Positions 53,798-64,000 of a DNA stretch of 64,000 bases are shown here, in pieces; positions within the stretch are counted from its first letter, which is position 1, and the number at the start of each line of letters is the position of its first letter. The notes below the pieces were generated by a model. That model did not search any database and was not told the origin of the DNA. It saw only the letters and a program-made list of their open reading frames with translations. The position numbers and the translations under genes are program-made. Source of the DNA: Clostridia bacterium (GTDB lineage Bacteria > Bacillota > Clostridia > Christensenellales > Aristaeellaceae); the NCBI GenBank assembly GCA_017527065.1, contig JAFXQO010000074.1:62001-126000 (forward strand), in the 5' to 3' direction.

Positions 53798-54421
53798 ATG
53801 CCTAAGGTAGCAGTTCTCAACATGCAGGGCGCCACGGTCGGCGAGATCGAACTCTCCGACGCGGTATTCGGCGCCGAAATCAATGAAACCGCGATTCACA
53901 CGGTTGTCCGCGCGCAGCTCAACGCCAAGCGCCAGGGCACGCAGTCCGCGCTGACCCGCACCGAAGTGCGCGGCGGCGGCCGGAAGATCTATCGCCAGAA
54001 GGGCACCGGCAACGCGCGCCATCATGGCCGCAGAGCGCCTCAGTTCACCCACGGCGGCGTCGTGTTTGCCCCCAAGCCCCGCGACTACCGCATCAAGGTC
54101 CTGCGCAAGGTCCGCCGCCTGGCGATGCTGGGCGCCCTGAGCAGCAAGGTGGCCGAGAACGAAATGATCGTTCTGGATCAGCTCACCCTGAGCGAGGGCA
54201 AGACCAAGTTCGTCGCCAAGATGCTCAAGGATCTGGGCGCCACCCGCAAGGCCCTGATCGTTATGCCGGAGCGCGACGAAAACGTCGTGCGCGCGGCCGC
54301 GAACATCCCCGGCGTAAAGACCGCTTACGTCAATACGCTGAACGTGCTGGACATCCTGAGCTACGATAAGTTCATCGTGACCCAGGAAGCCGTAAAGCTG
54401 GTAGAGGAGGTTTACGACTGA
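53798..54421 (+). CDS. rplD: Ribosomal protein L4
   Basis: 207 aa, lines the peptide exit tunnel. The tunnel loop [23 protein letters not shown] is a bit longer than 20 residues in full; its key residues are the KGTGxAR motif at about 62-68. In many bacteria L4 represses its own operon. Its last base overlaps the rplW start (TGATG). Confidence 0.98.
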   Translation: MPKVAVLNMQGATVGEIELSDAVFGAEINETAIHTVVRAQLNAKRQGTQSALTRTEVRGGGRKIYRQKGTGNARHHGRRAPQFTHGGVVFAPKPRDYRIKVLRKVRRLAMLGALSSKVAENEMIVLDQLTLSEGKTKFVAKMLKDLGATRKALIVMPERDENVVRAAANIPGVKTAYVNTLNVLDILSYDKFIVTQEAVKLVEEVYD

Positions 54422-54717
54422 TGAAATCGCCCTATGACATCATCATTCGTCCGGTTCTTACCGAAAAGAGCTATGACGGCATGGCTGATAAGAAATATGC
54501 TTTTGAAGTGGCGATCAACGCCAACAAGACCGAGATCAAGCAGGCTGTCGAAGCCATCTTCGATGTTAAGGTCGAATCCGTCAACACCATGCGCACCGAG
54601 GGCAAGATGAAGCGGCAGGGCCGCACCCAGGGCCGCCGCCCCGAGCGCAAGAAGGCTTATGTCAAGCTGACCGAAGGCTCCAAGACCATCGAGTTCTTCG
54701 AAGGCATGGCGCAGTAA
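54421..54717 (+). CDS. rplW: Ribosomal protein L23
   Basis: 98 aa, at the tunnel exit where trigger factor and SRP dock. [20 protein letters not shown] and [19 protein letters not shown] are the family pattern. The start shares a base with the rplD stop, so the two are translationally coupled. Confidence 0.98.
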   Translation: MKSPYDIIIRPVLTEKSYDGMADKKYAFEVAINANKTEIKQAVEAIFDVKVESVNTMRTEGKMKRQGRTQGRRPERKKAYVKLTEGSKTIEFFEGMAQ

Positions 54718-54732
54718 GGGAGGTAGCAAACA

Positions 54733-55563
54733 ATGGCTATTCGCGTTTATAAGCCGACCTCGCCCGCCCGGCGCTTCATGTCGGTTCTGTCCTACGACGG
54801 CCTGACCAAGAAGGCGCCTGAGAAGGCCCTCACCACCGACCTGCGCGGCCGCGCCGGCCGGAACAACACCGGCAAGATCACCGTCCGCCACCAGGGCGGC
54901 GGCGTCCGCCGCAAGTATCGCATCATCGACTTCCGCCGCAACAAGGACGGCATCCCGGCGAAGGTCACCGCGATCGAATACGATCCCAACCGCACCTGCT
55001 TCATCGCCCTGCTGGTCTACGCCGACGGCGAGAAGCGCTACATCCTCGCTCCCCTGGATCTCAAGGTGGGCGACACCGTTGAGAGCGGCGCCGCGGCCGA
55101 CATCAAGCCCGGCAACGCGCTGCCCATCAGCAACATCCCGGTCGGCACCCTGATCCACAACATCGAGATCAAGCCCGGCCACGGCGGCCAGATGGTCCGC
55201 TCCGCCGGCACCGCCGCCCAGCTCATGGCCAAGGAAGGCGCCTACGCTCAGGTCCGCCTGCCCTCCGGCGAGGTCCGCAAGGTCCTGGTGACCTGCCGCG
55301 CCACGATCGGCCAGGTTGGCAACACCGATCACGAGAACGTCCGCGTCGGCAAGGCCGGCCGCAAGCGTCACATGGGCGTCCGCCCGCACGTCCGCGGCGT
55401 CGTCATGAACCCTGTCGATCACCCGCACGGTGGCGGCGAAGGCCGCTCCCCGGTCGGCATGCCTGCTCCGATGTCTCCGTGGGGCAAGCCCACTCAGGGC
55501 GTCAAGACCCGCAAGCATCGCAAGTATTCCGATAAGTTGATCGTCAAGAAGGCCGGCAAGTAA
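54733..55563 (+). CDS. rplB: Ribosomal protein L2
   Basis: 276 aa, needed for subunit joining and near the peptidyl-transferase centre. [20 protein letters not shown] near the start and the conserved [18 protein letters not shown] near the end, with the important His, are seen. Full length. Confidence 0.99.
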   Translation: MAIRVYKPTSPARRFMSVLSYDGLTKKAPEKALTTDLRGRAGRNNTGKITVRHQGGGVRRKYRIIDFRRNKDGIPAKVTAIEYDPNRTCFIALLVYADGEKRYILAPLDLKVGDTVESGAAADIKPGNALPISNIPVGTLIHNIEIKPGHGGQMVRSAGTAAQLMAKEGAYAQVRLPSGEVRKVLVTCRATIGQVGNTDHENVRVGKAGRKRHMGVRPHVRGVVMNPVDHPHGGGEGRSPVGMPAPMSPWGKPTQGVKTRKHRKYSDKLIVKKAGK

Positions 55564-55591
55564 GCCGTAAGGAAGGAGGCTGCTGCTTACC

Positions 55592-55870
55592 ATGAGCAGA
55601 TCTGTTAAGAAAGGCCCGTTCATCCAGCCCGCGCTGCTCAAGCGCGTTCAGGAAATGAACGCCACTGGCGAGAAGAAGGTTCTGAAGACCTGGTCCCGTT
55701 CCAGCACTATTTTCCCGGATTTCGTTGGACATACCATCGCCGTTCACGATGGCCGCAAGCACGTCCCGGTCTATGTCACTGAAGACATGGTCGGCCACAA
55801 GCTCGGCGAGTTCGCACCCACCCGCACCTTCCGTGGACACGCCGGTGAAAAGGCGTCCGGCCGCGGCTGA
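55592..55870 (+). CDS. rpsS: Ribosomal protein S19
   Basis: 92 aa, 30S head, contacts the A-site finger. [37 protein letters not shown] and the tail [11 protein letters not shown] are standard. AAGGAGG precedes the ATG. Confidence 0.98.
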   Translation: MSRSVKKGPFIQPALLKRVQEMNATGEKKVLKTWSRSSTIFPDFVGHTIAVHDGRKHVPVYVTEDMVGHKLGEFAPTRTFRGHAGEKASGRG

Positions 55871-55888
55871 TGGAAGGAGTGAAAGAAA

Positions 55889-56275
55889 ATGGCAACAAGA
55901 TCTAAGACCAAGGCTGCCGCGCGCAAGGCCAACGCCGACAAGCGCCCGCACGCCGTTGCCCGCTATGTCCGCATTTCTTCCCGCAAGGCCAAGATCGTCC
56001 TCGATCTGATCCGCGGCAAGAAGGCCGACGAGGCGCAGGCTATTCTGATGTATACGCCCAAGAGCGCGGCGCCTGTGGCTCTGAAGGTTCTCAACAGCGC
56101 GATTGCCAACGCTGAGAACAATCTGGAGATGAACCGCGATTCGCTGTATGTGGCGGAGACCTATGCGAACCAGGGCCCGACGCTCAAGCGCTACTGGCCG
56201 CGTTCCCATGGCCGCGCCGATCAGATTCTGAAGCGCACCTGCCACATCACCATCGTGCTCGATCAGGTTAAGTAG
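55889..56275 (+). CDS. rplV: Ribosomal protein L22
   Basis: 128 aa, exit-tunnel protein. [20 protein letters not shown] is the usual entry; the tunnel hairpin [20 protein letters not shown] is clear. It has an N-terminal basic extension of about 20 residues ([19 protein letters not shown]). It ends with TAG, showing that TAG is an ordinary stop in this genome. Confidence 0.98.
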   Translation: MATRSKTKAAARKANADKRPHAVARYVRISSRKAKIVLDLIRGKKADEAQAILMYTPKSAAPVALKVLNSAIANAENNLEMNRDSLYVAETYANQGPTLKRYWPRSHGRADQILKRTCHITIVLDQVK

Positions 56276-56288
56276 GAGGGGAAAATTA

Positions 56289-56996
56289 ATGGGTCAGAAA
56301 GTAAATCCCCATGGCGCGCGCGTCGGTGTGATCCTGGACTGGAGCACCAAGTGGTATGCCGGGAAAAAGGATTTCTCCAACAACCTCATTGAAGACTACA
56401 AGCTGCGCGAAATGCTGAAGGAAAAGCTGTCTGTTTCCGGCATTTCCCACATCGATATCGAGTGCAGCGCCGGCAAGGTTGGCGTGACCATCTACACCGC
56501 CAAGCCCGGCATCGTGATCGGCCGCGGCGGCGCCGGCGTTGAAACCCTGAAGAAGGAAATCGAGCAGTTCACCGGCAAGGCCGTCAGCCTGAACATCCTG
56601 GAAGTCAAGTTCCCGGACGGCGACGCCCAGCTGGTGGCTGAAAACATCGCCCAGCAGCTCGAAAAGCGCATCTCCTTCCGCCGCGCCATGAAGCAGACCA
56701 TCGGCCGCGCGATGAAGACGCCGGGCGTCAAGGGCATCAAGACCAAGGTTTCCGGCCGCCTGGGCGGCGCGGACATCGCCCGCAGCGAGGGCTATCACGA
56801 GGGTTCCATCCCGCTGCAGACCCTGCGCGCGGACATCGAATACGGTTTCGCCGAGGCCAAGACCACTTACGGCCGCATCGGCGTGAAGGTTTGGATCTAC
56901 AAGGGCCAGGTGCTGCCTGGTCAGAAGAGAGCCGCTGTGCCGGAGGCGCCCGCTCGCCGTCCGCGCAGGCAGGCTGCTGCTGAAGGAGGGAAATAA
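56289..56996 (+). CDS. rpsC: Ribosomal protein S3
   Basis: 235 aa, at the mRNA entry channel. [20 protein letters not shown] and the KH-domain [18 protein letters not shown], then the C-terminal [12 protein letters not shown] are seen. The last 15 residues are basic and variable. Confidence 0.98.
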   Translation: MGQKVNPHGARVGVILDWSTKWYAGKKDFSNNLIEDYKLREMLKEKLSVSGISHIDIECSAGKVGVTIYTAKPGIVIGRGGAGVETLKKEIEQFTGKAVSLNILEVKFPDGDAQLVAENIAQQLEKRISFRRAMKQTIGRAMKTPGVKGIKTKVSGRLGGADIARSEGYHEGSIPLQTLRADIEYGFAEAKTTYGRIGVKVWIYKGQVLPGQKRAAVPEAPARRPRRQAAAEGGK

Positions 56997-56999
56997 GCT

Positions 57000-57437
57000 A
57001 TGCTGATGCCGAAGAGAGTCAAGCGCCGCAAGGTCATGCGCGGCCGCATGAAGGGCAAGGCCCAGCGCGGCAATTTCCTGGCTTACGGCGATTACGGCAT
57101 TGTGGCCGTGAATCCGGGTTGGGTCACCTCCAACCAGATCGAAGCGGCCCGTGTCGCCATGACCCGTTTCGTGAAGCGCGGCGGCCAGGTCTGGATCAAG
57201 ATTTTCCCGGACAAGCCCGTTACCGCGAAGCCCGCTGAGACCCGAATGGGTTCCGGCAAGGGCGCTCCGGAATACTGGTGCGCCGTGGTCAAGCCCGGCC
57301 GCGTGCTCTTCGAGATGAAGGGCGTTCCGGAGGAGACGGCTCGCGAGGCCCTGCGCCTGGCCAGCCACAAGCTGCCCATCAAGAGCAAGTTCATCAAGAG
57401 AGAAGACAACCAGAAATCGGGTGGTGAAGAGCAATGA
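57000..57437 (+). CDS. rplP: Ribosomal protein L16
   Basis: 145 aa, at the A-site of the 50[21 protein letters not shown] and [20 protein letters not shown] are standard. Ends in an ATGA overlap with rpmC, so coupled. The start 3 nt after the rpsC stop codon fits the Firmicute MLMPKR form. Confidence 0.98.
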   Translation: MLMPKRVKRRKVMRGRMKGKAQRGNFLAYGDYGIVAVNPGWVTSNQIEAARVAMTRFVKRGGQVWIKIFPDKPVTAKPAETRMGSGKGAPEYWCAVVKPGRVLFEMKGVPEETAREALRLASHKLPIKSKFIKREDNQKSGGEEQ

Positions 57438-57643
57438 AATCTAAGGAATTCGCCGAATTGAAGCAGAAGACGATCGCGGAGCTCGACACCGATCTGGAGA
57501 AGAGAAAGAGCGAGCTGTTCAACCTGCGCTTCCAGTTGGCCACGGGTCAGCTGCAGAACACTGCAGCGATCAGCGCTTGCAAGCGTGACATCGCCCGCGT
57601 CAAGACCATCATTCGCCAGCGTCAGAACGAGACGCAGGCGTGA
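57434..57643 (+). CDS. rpmC: Ribosomal protein L29
   Basis: 69 aa, two-helix protein by the tunnel exit. [20 protein letters not shown] and [16 protein letters not shown] are the family core. Confidence 0.97.
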   Translation: MKSKEFAELKQKTIAELDTDLEKRKSELFNLRFQLATGQLQNTAAISACKRDIARVKTIIRQRQNETQA

Positions 57644-57670
57644 TCGAAGCGAAAGGAGGCTGCCTGATCA

Positions 57671-57925
57671 ATGGAAAGAGGACTTCGCAAGACCCGTATT
57701 GGCGTCGTCGTTTCCGATAAGATGGAGAAGACCATCACTGTTGAAATTCGCACTCGCGTCAAGCATCCGCTGTATGGTAAGATCATGAATCGTACCAAGA
57801 AGTTCAAGGCTCATGATGAGAACAACGAGGCCGGCATCGGCGATACGGTACGGATCATGGAAACCCGTCCGCTGTCGAAGGACAAGCGCTGGCGCCTGGT
57901 TGAAATCGTCGAAAAGGCGAAGTAA
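57671..57925 (+). CDS. rpsQ: Ribosomal protein S17
   Basis: 84 aa, binds 16S early in assembly. [28 protein letters not shown] and [20 protein letters not shown] are standard. AAAGGAGG precedes the ATG. Confidence 0.98.
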   Translation: MERGLRKTRIGVVVSDKMEKTITVEIRTRVKHPLYGKIMNRTKKFKAHDENNEAGIGDTVRIMETRPLSKDKRWRLVEIVEKAK

Positions 57926-57954
57926 TTGGGCCGTAAGCAAGGAGGAAATCCACA

Positions 57955-58323
57955 ATGATTCAACCGCAAACTCGTCTGAAGGTTGCCGATAATTCCGGCG
58001 CAAAGGAAATCATGTGCTTCCGCGTGCTGGGCGGCTCTTTCCGCCGCACCGGCGGCATTGGCGACATCATCGTCGCTTCCGTTAAGACGGCGAACCCCGG
58101 CGGCACCGTGAAAAAGGGCGACGTCGTGAAGGCCGTCATCGTCCGCACCCGCAAGCAGTATCGCCGTCCCGACGGAAGCTACATCCGCTTCGACGACAAT
58201 GCCGCCGTTATCATCAACGACCAGAAGCAGCCCAGGGGCACCCGCATCTTTGGGCCGGTCGCGCGAGAGCTCCGCGAAAAGGATTTCATGAAAATCGTTT
58301 CGCTGGCGCCCGAAGTGCTTTAA
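57955..58323 (+). CDS. rplN: Ribosomal protein L14
   Basis: 122 aa, full length, at the subunit interface. [20 protein letters not shown] and [20 protein letters not shown] are diagnostic. Confidence 0.98.
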   Translation: MIQPQTRLKVADNSGAKEIMCFRVLGGSFRRTGGIGDIIVASVKTANPGGTVKKGDVVKAVIVRTRKQYRRPDGSYIRFDDNAAVIINDQKQPRGTRIFGPVARELREKDFMKIVSLAPEVL

Positions 58324-58339
58324 TTTGGAGGTGTGAAAA

Positions 58340-58681
58340 TTGACAGCACCGAAACTGCACGTCAAAACCGGCGACACCGTCGTTGTGATCTCCGGCAAGG
58401 ATAAGGGCAAGGAAGGCAAGATCCAGAAGGCTTTCCCCGCCAAGGGCAAGATCGTTGTTGAAGGCGTCGCGATGGTGAAGAAGCACCAGAAGCCGCGCGG
58501 ACAGGGAATGCCTGGCGGCATCATCGAAAAGGAAGCCGCGATCCCCGCCTGCAAGGTTATGCTGGTCTGCCCGAGCTGCAAGAAGGCTACCCGCATTGCG
58601 CACAAGTTCGTCGAAGCAGACGGCCAGAAGCCTCAGAAGGTTCGTACCTGCAAGAAGTGCGGCGCGACCATCGACAATTGA
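58340..58681 (+). CDS. rplX: Ribosomal protein L24, zinc-ribbon form
   Basis: 113 aa, assembly initiator. The KOW motif [20 protein letters not shown] is followed by a C-terminal ribbon with CPSC and CKKC pairs, so it is the zinc-type. The TTG start at 58340 follows TTGGAGGTG at correct spacing; no ATG competes. Confidence 0.97.
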   Translation: MTAPKLHVKTGDTVVVISGKDKGKEGKIQKAFPAKGKIVVEGVAMVKKHQKPRGQGMPGGIIEKEAAIPACKVMLVCPSCKKATRIAHKFVEADGQKPQKVRTCKKCGATIDN

Positions 58682-58697
58682 TGGGAGGTTTATTGAA

Positions 58698-59240
58698 ATG
58701 GCCAGATTGAAGGATAAGTACGTAAGCGAAGTCATTCCGGCGCTTCGGCAGAAGTTCCAGTATCGCAACATCAATGAAGTTCCCCGCCTGGAGAAGATCG
58801 TTCTGAACATGGGCCTGGGCGATTGCAAGGACAACGCCAAGTCCATGGACATCGCGGTCAACGAGCTCGCCACGATCTCCGGCCAGAAGCCGATGGTCAC
58901 CAAGGCGAAGAAGTCCATCGCGAACTTCAAGGTCCGTGAAGGCATGAACGTCGGCGCGAAGGTCACCCTGCGCAACGATCGCATGTATGAGTTCGCCGAC
59001 AAGCTGATGAACATCGTCCTGCCCCGCGTGCGCGACTTCCGCGGCGTTTCCGACAAGGCTTTCGACGGCCGCGGCAACTATTCGCTGGGCGTTCGCGAGC
59101 AGCTGATCTTCCCCGAGATCGAATACGACAAGGTCGAGAAGATCCGCGGCATGGAGATGATCTTTGTGACCACCGCCAAGACGGATGAAGAAGCGAAGGA
59201 ACTGCTGCGCCTGCTGGGCATGCCGTTCGCGCAGGCTTAA
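58698..59240 (+). CDS. rplE: Ribosomal protein L5
   Basis: 180 aa, binds 5S r[23 protein letters not shown] and the late [20 protein letters not shown] are standard. The ATG at 58698 follows GGGAGG; the frame open upstream into rplX is a shadow. Confidence 0.98.
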   Translation: MARLKDKYVSEVIPALRQKFQYRNINEVPRLEKIVLNMGLGDCKDNAKSMDIAVNELATISGQKPMVTKAKKSIANFKVREGMNVGAKVTLRNDRMYEFADKLMNIVLPRVRDFRGVSDKAFDGRGNYSLGVREQLIFPEIEYDKVEKIRGMEMIFVTTAKTDEEAKELLRLLGMPFAQA

Positions 59241-59259
59241 TTGAAGGAGGAACATCCGC

Positions 59260-59445
59260 GTGGCAAAGACTAGCATGAAAATCAAGCAGCAGAGGACCCC
59301 TAAGTTCTCTACGCGTGCTTACACGCGCTGCCGCATCTGCGGCCGTCCCCATGCGGTACTGCGCAAATACGGCGTGTGCAGAATTTGTTTCCGTGAACTG
59401 GCCTACAAGGGCGAGATTCCCGGTGTGAGAAAGGCAAGCTGGTAA
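59260..59445 (+). CDS. rpsN: Ribosomal protein S14, zinc type
   Basis: 61 aa, the short C+ form. [20 protein letters not shown] holds the four zinc cysteines. GTG start at 59260 after AAGGAGG. Confidence 0.98.
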   Translation: MAKTSMKIKQQRTPKFSTRAYTRCRICGRPHAVLRKYGVCRICFRELAYKGEIPGVRKASW

Positions 59446-59474
59446 GCTGGGCTGAATCGGAAGGAGGTTACACA

Positions 59475-59873
59475 ATGCTGATGAATGATCCCATCGCGGA
59501 TATGCTGACCCGCATCCGCAACGCCCTCACTGCCAGACATGATACCGTGACCGTTCCTGCCTCCAACATGAAGAAGGCCATTGCCAAGATTCTGCTGGAC
59601 GAAGGTTATATCAAGTCTGTTGATTATATTGAAGATGGCCTTCAGGGACAGATCAAGATCGCGCTGAAGTACGCCGAGGGCAAGCAGTCCGTCATCAACG
59701 GCCTGAAGCGCATTTCGACGCCCGGCCTGCGCGTGTACGCCAGGAGCGAGGAACTGCCGAAGGTCCTGGGCGGCCTGGGTATCGCGATCGTTTCGACTTC
59801 CAAGGGCGTCATGACCGACAAGGAAGCCCGCAAGGCCGGTGTGGGCGGCGAAGTGCTGGCCTACATCTGGTAA
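59475..59873 (+). CDS. rpsH: Ribosomal protein S8
   Basis: 132 aa, a primary 16S binder and, in E. coli, the repressor of the spc operon. [20 protein letters not shown] and the tail [20 protein letters not shown] are typical. A second ATG at 59481 is possible. Confidence 0.98.
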   Translation: MLMNDPIADMLTRIRNALTARHDTVTVPASNMKKAIAKILLDEGYIKSVDYIEDGLQGQIKIALKYAEGKQSVINGLKRISTPGLRVYARSEELPKVLGGLGIAIVSTSKGVMTDKEARKAGVGGEVLAYIW

Positions 59874-59892
59874 TAACGGAGGTGCAAGAATA

Positions 59893-60438
59893 ATGTCTCG
59901 AATCGGAAGACTTCCGATCGCAGTGCCCGCCGGGGTTACCGTGACGATCGACGAGGAAAATCTCGTGACCGTCAAAGGCCCCAAGGGTGAGCTGTCGCAG
60001 AAGGTTAATAAAGACATCACCGTCAAGCAGGAGGGCGCCCAGATCCTGGTCACCCGTCCCTCTGACGACAAGGAGCATCGCGCTCTGCACGGCCTGTATC
60101 GCGCCCTGATCGCGAACATGGTCACCGGCGTGACCAACGGTTACGCCAAGAACCTCGAGCTGGTCGGCGTCGGCTACCGCGCCCAGGCCGAGAGCCCCAC
60201 GAAGCTGGTCATCAACATCGGCTTCTCCCATCCGGTGAACGTGGATGCGCCCGAGCACATCACGTTTGAGACACCGGCCCCCACGCAGATCGTCGTGAAG
60301 GGTATCGACAAGCAGCAGGTAGGCGCGATCGCGGCCGATATCCGCGCGATCCGCAAGCCTGAACCGTATCATGGCAAGGGCATTCGTTATGCGGGCGAGT
60401 ACGTCCGTCATAAGGAAGGCAAAGCCGGCAAGAAGTAA
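59893..60438 (+). CDS. rplF: Ribosomal protein L6
   Basis: 181 aa, near the factor-binding site. [18 protein letters not shown] and [20 protein letters not shown] are diagnostic. The ATG at 59893 follows GGAGGTG; the frame upstream overlaps rpsH and was trimmed. Confidence 0.98.
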   Translation: MSRIGRLPIAVPAGVTVTIDEENLVTVKGPKGELSQKVNKDITVKQEGAQILVTRPSDDKEHRALHGLYRALIANMVTGVTNGYAKNLELVGVGYRAQAESPTKLVINIGFSHPVNVDAPEHITFETPAPTQIVVKGIDKQQVGAIAADIRAIRKPEPYHGKGIRYAGEYVRHKEGKAGKK

Positions 60439-60456
60439 GTAAGGGAGTGAACGCTC

Positions 60457-60825
60457 ATGTTCAAAAAGCAGGATCGCAATGAGATCAGAGTCATTCGACA
60501 TGCGCGCGTCCGCAAGAAGATCAGCGGCACGACCGAGCGTCCCCGGCTCTGCGTCTACAGGAGCAATGCTCACATCTACGCGCAGGTGATTGACGACACC
60601 GTGGGCAAGACCCTGGCCGCCGCATCCACCGTAGAGAAGGATATCGCCGCTCAGATCGGCGAAGTCGACAAGAAGGGCGCCGCGAAGCTGGTCGGCAAGA
60701 TCGTGGCCGAGCGCGCTCAGGCTGCGGGCATCAAGACAGTCGTCTTCGACCGCGGCGGCTACATCTACACCGGCCGTGTGGCCGAACTGGCCGCTGGCGC
60801 TCGCGAAGCCGGCCTGGACTTCTAA
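60457..60825 (+). CDS. rplR: Ribosomal protein L18
   Basis: 122 aa, binds 5S r[23 protein letters not shown] and [18 protein letters not shown] are the family landmarks. Confidence 0.98.
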   Translation: MFKKQDRNEIRVIRHARVRKKISGTTERPRLCVYRSNAHIYAQVIDDTVGKTLAAASTVEKDIAAQIGEVDKKGAAKLVGKIVAERAQAAGIKTVVFDRGGYIYTGRVAELAAGAREAGLDF

Positions 60826-60842
60826 ACAGGAGGTATCAACGC

Positions 60843-61340
60843 ATGCAGCGCAACGAGCAGGTTAGCGAATTCAAAGAGAAGCTTGTCGCGGTCAACCGTG
60901 TTAGCAAGACCGTCAAGGGCGGCCGCAATATGCGATTCAGCGCCCTGATGGTGGTTGGCGACGAGAAGGGCCGCATTGGCTGCGGCATGGGCAAGGCCGT
61001 TGAAATTCCCGAGGCGATTCGCAAGGGAACGGAAGACGCCAAGAAGAACATGGTCAACATTTCCCTGGTGGGAACGACCATCCCGCACGAGGTGATCGGC
61101 GTTTACGGCACCGGCCGCGTCCTGCTGATGCCAGCTCCGGAAGGCACCGGCCTGATCGCGGGCGGCCCTGTCCGCCAGGTTCTGGAGGCCGCCGGCGTCA
61201 AGAACATCCGCACCAAGTCGATCGGCTCCAACAACCCGATCAATATGGTCAAGGCCACGCTGGAAGGCCTGAAGCAGCTCCGCAACGCGGAGGAGATCGC
61301 CAAGCTTCGCGGCAAGACGGTCGAAGAGCTGATGGGCTAA
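60843..61340 (+). CDS. rpsE: Ribosomal protein S5
   Basis: 165 aa, affects decoding accuracy. [19 protein letters not shown] and [20 protein letters not shown] are typical. The spectinomycin loop is in the wild-type form as far as seen. Confidence 0.98.
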   Translation: MQRNEQVSEFKEKLVAVNRVSKTVKGGRNMRFSALMVVGDEKGRIGCGMGKAVEIPEAIRKGTEDAKKNMVNISLVGTTIPHEVIGVYGTGRVLLMPAPEGTGLIAGGPVRQVLEAAGVKNIRTKSIGSNNPINMVKATLEGLKQLRNAEEIAKLRGKTVEELMG

Positions 61341-61353
61341 GGGGGGCACAACG

Positions 61354-61536
61354 ATGAAGCTGAAAATTACGCAGACTAAATCCACCATCGCCTGCCTGAG
61401 GAAGCAGATCGCCACGATCGAGGCGCTGGGCCTGCACAAGATCGGCCAGACGGTCATCAAGCAGGACAACCCCGCCACCCGCGGCATGATCTTCCGGGTG
61501 AAGCACATGGTGAAGGTCGAAGAGATCGAAGACTAA
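61354..61536 (+). CDS. rpmD: Ribosomal protein L30
   Basis: 60 aa, short bacterial form. LKITQTKSTIACLRKQIATI and GLHKIGQTVIKQDNPATRGM are diagnostic. Confidence 0.97.
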   Translation: MKLKITQTKSTIACLRKQIATIEALGLHKIGQTVIKQDNPATRGMIFRVKHMVKVEEIED

Positions 61537-61548
61537 GGAGGGTCGCAC

Positions 61549-61989
61549 ATGAAACTGCACGAACTCAAGCCTGCTTTCGGAGCGACCACGGCGCCCAAGC
61601 GTCTGGGACGCGGCACCGGCTCCGGTCTGGGCAAGACCTCTGGTAAGGGTCACAAGGGCGCGAAGGCCCGTTCCGGCGGCGGCAAGCGGCCGGGATTTGA
61701 AGGCGGCCAGATGCCTCTGGTGCGCCGCCTGCCGAAGCGCGGTTTTTATAACCCCTTCCGCACGGAATATATCGCCATCAACGTCGATCGCCTCGAGGTG
61801 TTCGAGGACGGCATGACGGTTACCCCTGTCGAGCTGATTGAATACGGCATTATCAAGAAGATTGGCGATGGCATCAAGATCATGGGCAATGGCGAGCTCA
61901 CCAAGAAGCTCACCGTTCAGGCCGCGAAGTTCACCGCCACCGCCAAGGAAAAGATCGAGGCGGCCGGAGGAAAGGCCGAGGTGATCTGA
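61549..61989 (+). CDS. rplO: Ribosomal protein L15
   Basis: 146 aa, late assembly protein. [20 protein letters not shown] and [15 protein letters not shown] are standard. The secY start lies 1 nt past its stop codon. Confidence 0.98.
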   Translation: MKLHELKPAFGATTAPKRLGRGTGSGLGKTSGKGHKGAKARSGGGKRPGFEGGQMPLVRRLPKRGFYNPFRTEYIAINVDRLEVFEDGMTVTPVELIEYGIIKKIGDGIKIMGNGELTKKLTVQAAKFTATAKEKIEAAGGKAEVI

Positions 61990-61990
61990 C

Positions 61991-63241
61991 ATGTGGGAAA
62001 CGCTGCGCAACGCATGGAAGATTGCCGATCTTCGCAAGAAGATCCTCTATACCCTGTTCATGCTGCTGCTCTACCGCCTGCTGTGCTTCGTGCCGACGCC
62101 CGGCGTTGACAGGGCGACGGTGGCCGCGGCCGTGTCGGGCATCAGTCTGCTGGACTTCATGAACACCATGACCGGTTCCAATCTGGAGAATTTCACCATC
62201 ATGGCGATGGGTATTACGCCCTATATCAATGCGTCGATTATCATGCAGCTGCTCTGCGTCGCGATTCCGAAGCTGGAGGCGCTCCAGAAGGAAGGCGAGG
62301 AAGGCCGCAAGAAGATAGCGCAGATTACCCGTTATGTCACGGTTGGTTTGGGATTCATCCAAGCTGTGGCGCTGTCCATCGGCCTGGGCGCCGCGGCTTC
62401 CACCCGGTGGTATAATTACGTCACCATCGGCCTGTGCCTGTCCGCCGGCACCGCGCTGGCCATGTGGATCGGCGAACGCATCAATGAGAACGGCATCGGC
62501 AACGGCATCTCGCTGCTGATCTTCGCCGGCATCATCGCCCGCCTGTCCAGTCAGATCGTGAGCTACGTCCGCAACATCGCGGTGGGCTATGTGTCCATCT
62601 GGGCCGGCCTTGTGGTTCTCGTCCTGAGCCTGGTCATGATCGTGGCGGTCACGCTGGTCGACCTGGCCGAACGCCGCATCCCGATCCAGTATGCCAAGCG
62701 CATGGTGGGCCGCAGGATGTATGGCGGCCAGACCACCCACATCCCGCTGAAGCTGAACGCCTCCGGCGTGCTGCCGCTGATCTTCGCGTCGGCGATCATG
62801 CAGTTCCCGAGCACCATCTTCTCCTTCATGCCGAACTCCGGCGTGGCGCAGTGGTGGGATACGTTCTATGGCCGCAGCGTATGGTACATGCTCATCTTCG
62901 CGCTGATGATCTTCGGCTTTACCTTCTTCTACACCTCGATCACCTTTAACCCGATCGAGATGAGCAAGAACATTCAGCAGAACGGCGGCATGATCCCCGG
63001 CATTCGCCAGGGCAAGCCCACCGCCGATTACATCTCCAAGATCAGCAAGCGCATCACCCTGTTTGGCGCCCTGTTCCTGGCTGTGCTGGCCACCCTGCCC
63101 ACCTTCTTCTACCGGCTGGTCGGCCTGAACCTGCCCCTCGCCGCGAGCTCCCTGCTGATCGCAGTCAGCGTCGCCATCGAGACGGCCCGTCAGCTCCAGG
63201 CGCAGATGGAGATGCGTCATTATAAGGGATTCCTGAAGTAA
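61991..63241 (+). CDS. secY: Preprotein translocase subunit SecY
   Basis: 416 aa, ten membrane spans, the channel of the Sec pathway. RIPIQYAKRMVGRRMYGGQT with LPLKLNASGVLPLIFASAI-like sequence (here IPLKLNASGVLPLIFA) and the late ADYISKISKRITLFGALFL are diagnostic. Slightly shorter than E. coli SecY. Its ribosome site (GAGGTGA) is inside rplO, so it is coupled to it. All proteins with signal peptides in this window would use it. Confidence 0.98.
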   Translation: MWETLRNAWKIADLRKKILYTLFMLLLYRLLCFVPTPGVDRATVAAAVSGISLLDFMNTMTGSNLENFTIMAMGITPYINASIIMQLLCVAIPKLEALQKEGEEGRKKIAQITRYVTVGLGFIQAVALSIGLGAAASTRWYNYVTIGLCLSAGTALAMWIGERINENGIGNGISLLIFAGIIARLSSQIVSYVRNIAVGYVSIWAGLVVLVLSLVMIVAVTLVDLAERRIPIQYAKRMVGRRMYGGQTTHIPLKLNASGVLPLIFASAIMQFPSTIFSFMPNSGVAQWWDTFYGRSVWYMLIFALMIFGFTFFYTSITFNPIEMSKNIQQNGGMIPGIRQGKPTADYISKISKRITLFGALFLAVLATLPTFFYRLVGLNLPLAASSLLIAVSVAIETARQLQAQMEMRHYKGFLK

Positions 63242-63261
63242 GCAGTTCGGGAGGCGCGCGC

Positions 63262-63891
63262 ATGAAGCTTGTTTTTCTTGGACCTCCCGGCGCGGGCAAG
63301 GGCACGCAGGCCGAAGTCATCGGCCGCGCGCTCAACATCCCGCATATATCCACCGGCGACATGTTCCGAAAGGCCATGCGAGAGGGCACGCCCACCGGCC
63401 TGAAGGCCAAGGCGTACATCGATCAGGGCCAGCTGGTTCCCGATTCCGTCACGATCGACATGGTGAAAGAGCGCCTCAGCGAAGACGACTGTAAAAACGG
63501 CTATCTTCTGGACGGCTTTCCCCGGGACGTTCATCAGGCGGAAGCGCTCGCCGGATTCTCTCAGCTGGACGCGGCGGTGAACATCGCCGTGGCCGATGAG
63601 AAGCTGATCGCCCGGCTGTCCGGACGCCGGTTCTGCCCCAAGTGCAGCGGCACCTTCCACATCAGCGCCCTCGCCGATGCGAAGGTCTGCCCGAACTGCG
63701 GTGGGGAACTGGTTCAGCGGCAGGACGACAACCCCGCCACCATCGCGAACAGGCTGAATGTGTATCACACTCAGACCAGTCCGGTGACCGCGTTTTACGC
63801 GCAGAAGGGCATCCTGAAGGAAGTGGACGGCGACCAGCCCATGGAGGGCGTCACCGCCGCGATCCTGAAGGCCCTGGCGGTTAACCTATGA
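63262..63891 (+). CDS. adk: Adenylate kinase, zinc-lid form
   Basis: 209 aa. AMP + ATP to 2 ADP. P-loop GPPGAGKGTQA, STGDMFRKAMREGTP, LDGFPRDVHQAEAL are seen. The lid has CPKC and CPNC, the zinc-binding form common in Gram-positives. It ends in an ATGA overlap with map. Confidence 0.98.
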   Translation: MKLVFLGPPGAGKGTQAEVIGRALNIPHISTGDMFRKAMREGTPTGLKAKAYIDQGQLVPDSVTIDMVKERLSEDDCKNGYLLDGFPRDVHQAEALAGFSQLDAAVNIAVADEKLIARLSGRRFCPKCSGTFHISALADAKVCPNCGGELVQRQDDNPATIANRLNVYHTQTSPVTAFYAQKGILKEVDGDQPMEGVTAAILKALAVNL

Positions 63892-64000
63892 TTACGATTA
63901 AATCTGCCGAAGAAGTCGGCAAGATGCGAAAAGCGGGTGCGCTTCTCCACCAGGTGCTTGAGGAGCTGCAAAAACTCGTTGAGCCCGGCGTCACCACAGC
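63888..64000 (+). CDS. map: Methionine aminopeptidase type I (5' part, runs off window)
   Basis: The first 37 codons: MITIKSAEEVGKMRKAGALL then HQVLEELQKLVEPGVTT, the usual N-terminus. It removes the initiator Met from new proteins. Overlaps adk by 4 nt; the secY-adk-map order is standard. Metal ligands lie outside the window. Confidence 0.95.
   Translation, partial: MITIKSAEEVGKMRKAGALLHQVLEELQKLVEPGVTT

Overview
The window is GC-rich and bacterial, and looks like a chromosomal piece of a high-GC member of the Clostridia (Bacillota), probably an anaerobic gut or rumen bacterium. Support for this: a one-chain class II glycyl-tRNA synthetase, zinc-type S14 and L24, a class B sortase with its surface substrate, sugar importers of the LplABC type, a PaaK/ACT-domain arylacetate operon, and near-consensus sigma-A promoters (TTGACA/TATAAT-like, spacing 16-17). 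No rRNA, tRNA, prophage, transposase or CRISPR array was seen. The genus cannot be fixed from the sequence alone.

Layout. 1-6.5 kb (minus): the start of a GH51 arabinofuranosidase, a small alarmone synthetase and a complete branched-chain amino-acid importer (livJ-H-M-G-F). 6.7-11.7 kb (plus): glyS, an M29 aminopeptidase, a histidine phosphatase, a UroD-like protein and a DUF559 nuclease-like gene followed by hairpin repeats. 12-14.7 kb: a long structured leader with a tiny ORF, a cysteine-motif-repeat surface protein with a sorting signal, and sortase B. 14.8-21.3 kb: an ADP-ribosylglycohydrolase, a MarR regulator with a heterodimeric ABC exporter, and a GH18 protein. 21.4-23.9 kb (minus): a PaaK/ACT/thioesterase operon behind a Phe-rich leader ORF and terminator that look like a translational attenuator. 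24-28.6 kb (minus): an FAD oxidoreductase and a four-gene operon (NUDIX, alpha/beta hydrolase, DUF402, DinB-DUF3795). 28.7-35.6 kb (plus): a glycan operon with two permeases (the first interrupted by an in-frame TAG), a binding protein, a metallophosphoesterase and a GH92 mannosidase-like enzyme. 35.6-39.2 kb (minus): an M24 peptidase, an RsmC-like methyltransferase, an RsuA-family pseudouridine synthase and a PatB-type lyase. 39.4-44.1 kb: gyrB and gyrA, separated by a palindromic repeat. 44.1-45 kb: a second DUF559 gene framed by near-identical ~107-bp repeats. 45-52.4 kb: NUDIX, methyltransferases, small membrane proteins, a nitrilase-GDPD fusion, a Na/Pi cotransporter, a folded palindromic element and a GH99-like (WbsX-type) glycosidase. 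52.8-64 kb: the S10-spc ribosomal operon from rpsJ through secY and adk into map, cut by the window end.

The most notable items are: (i) two divergent DUF559 genes, each next to families of paired hairpin repeats, resembling the arrangement of REP repeats with their RAYT transposases; (ii) a candidate phenylalanine attenuator over a phenylacetate-activating operon, which makes sense if the operon salvages phenylacetate into phenylalanine; (iii) a sugar permease split by one TGG-to-TAG change; (iv) a nitrilase-glycerophosphodiesterase fusion; and (v) a sortase/substrate pair behind a leader that also has attenuator-like features.
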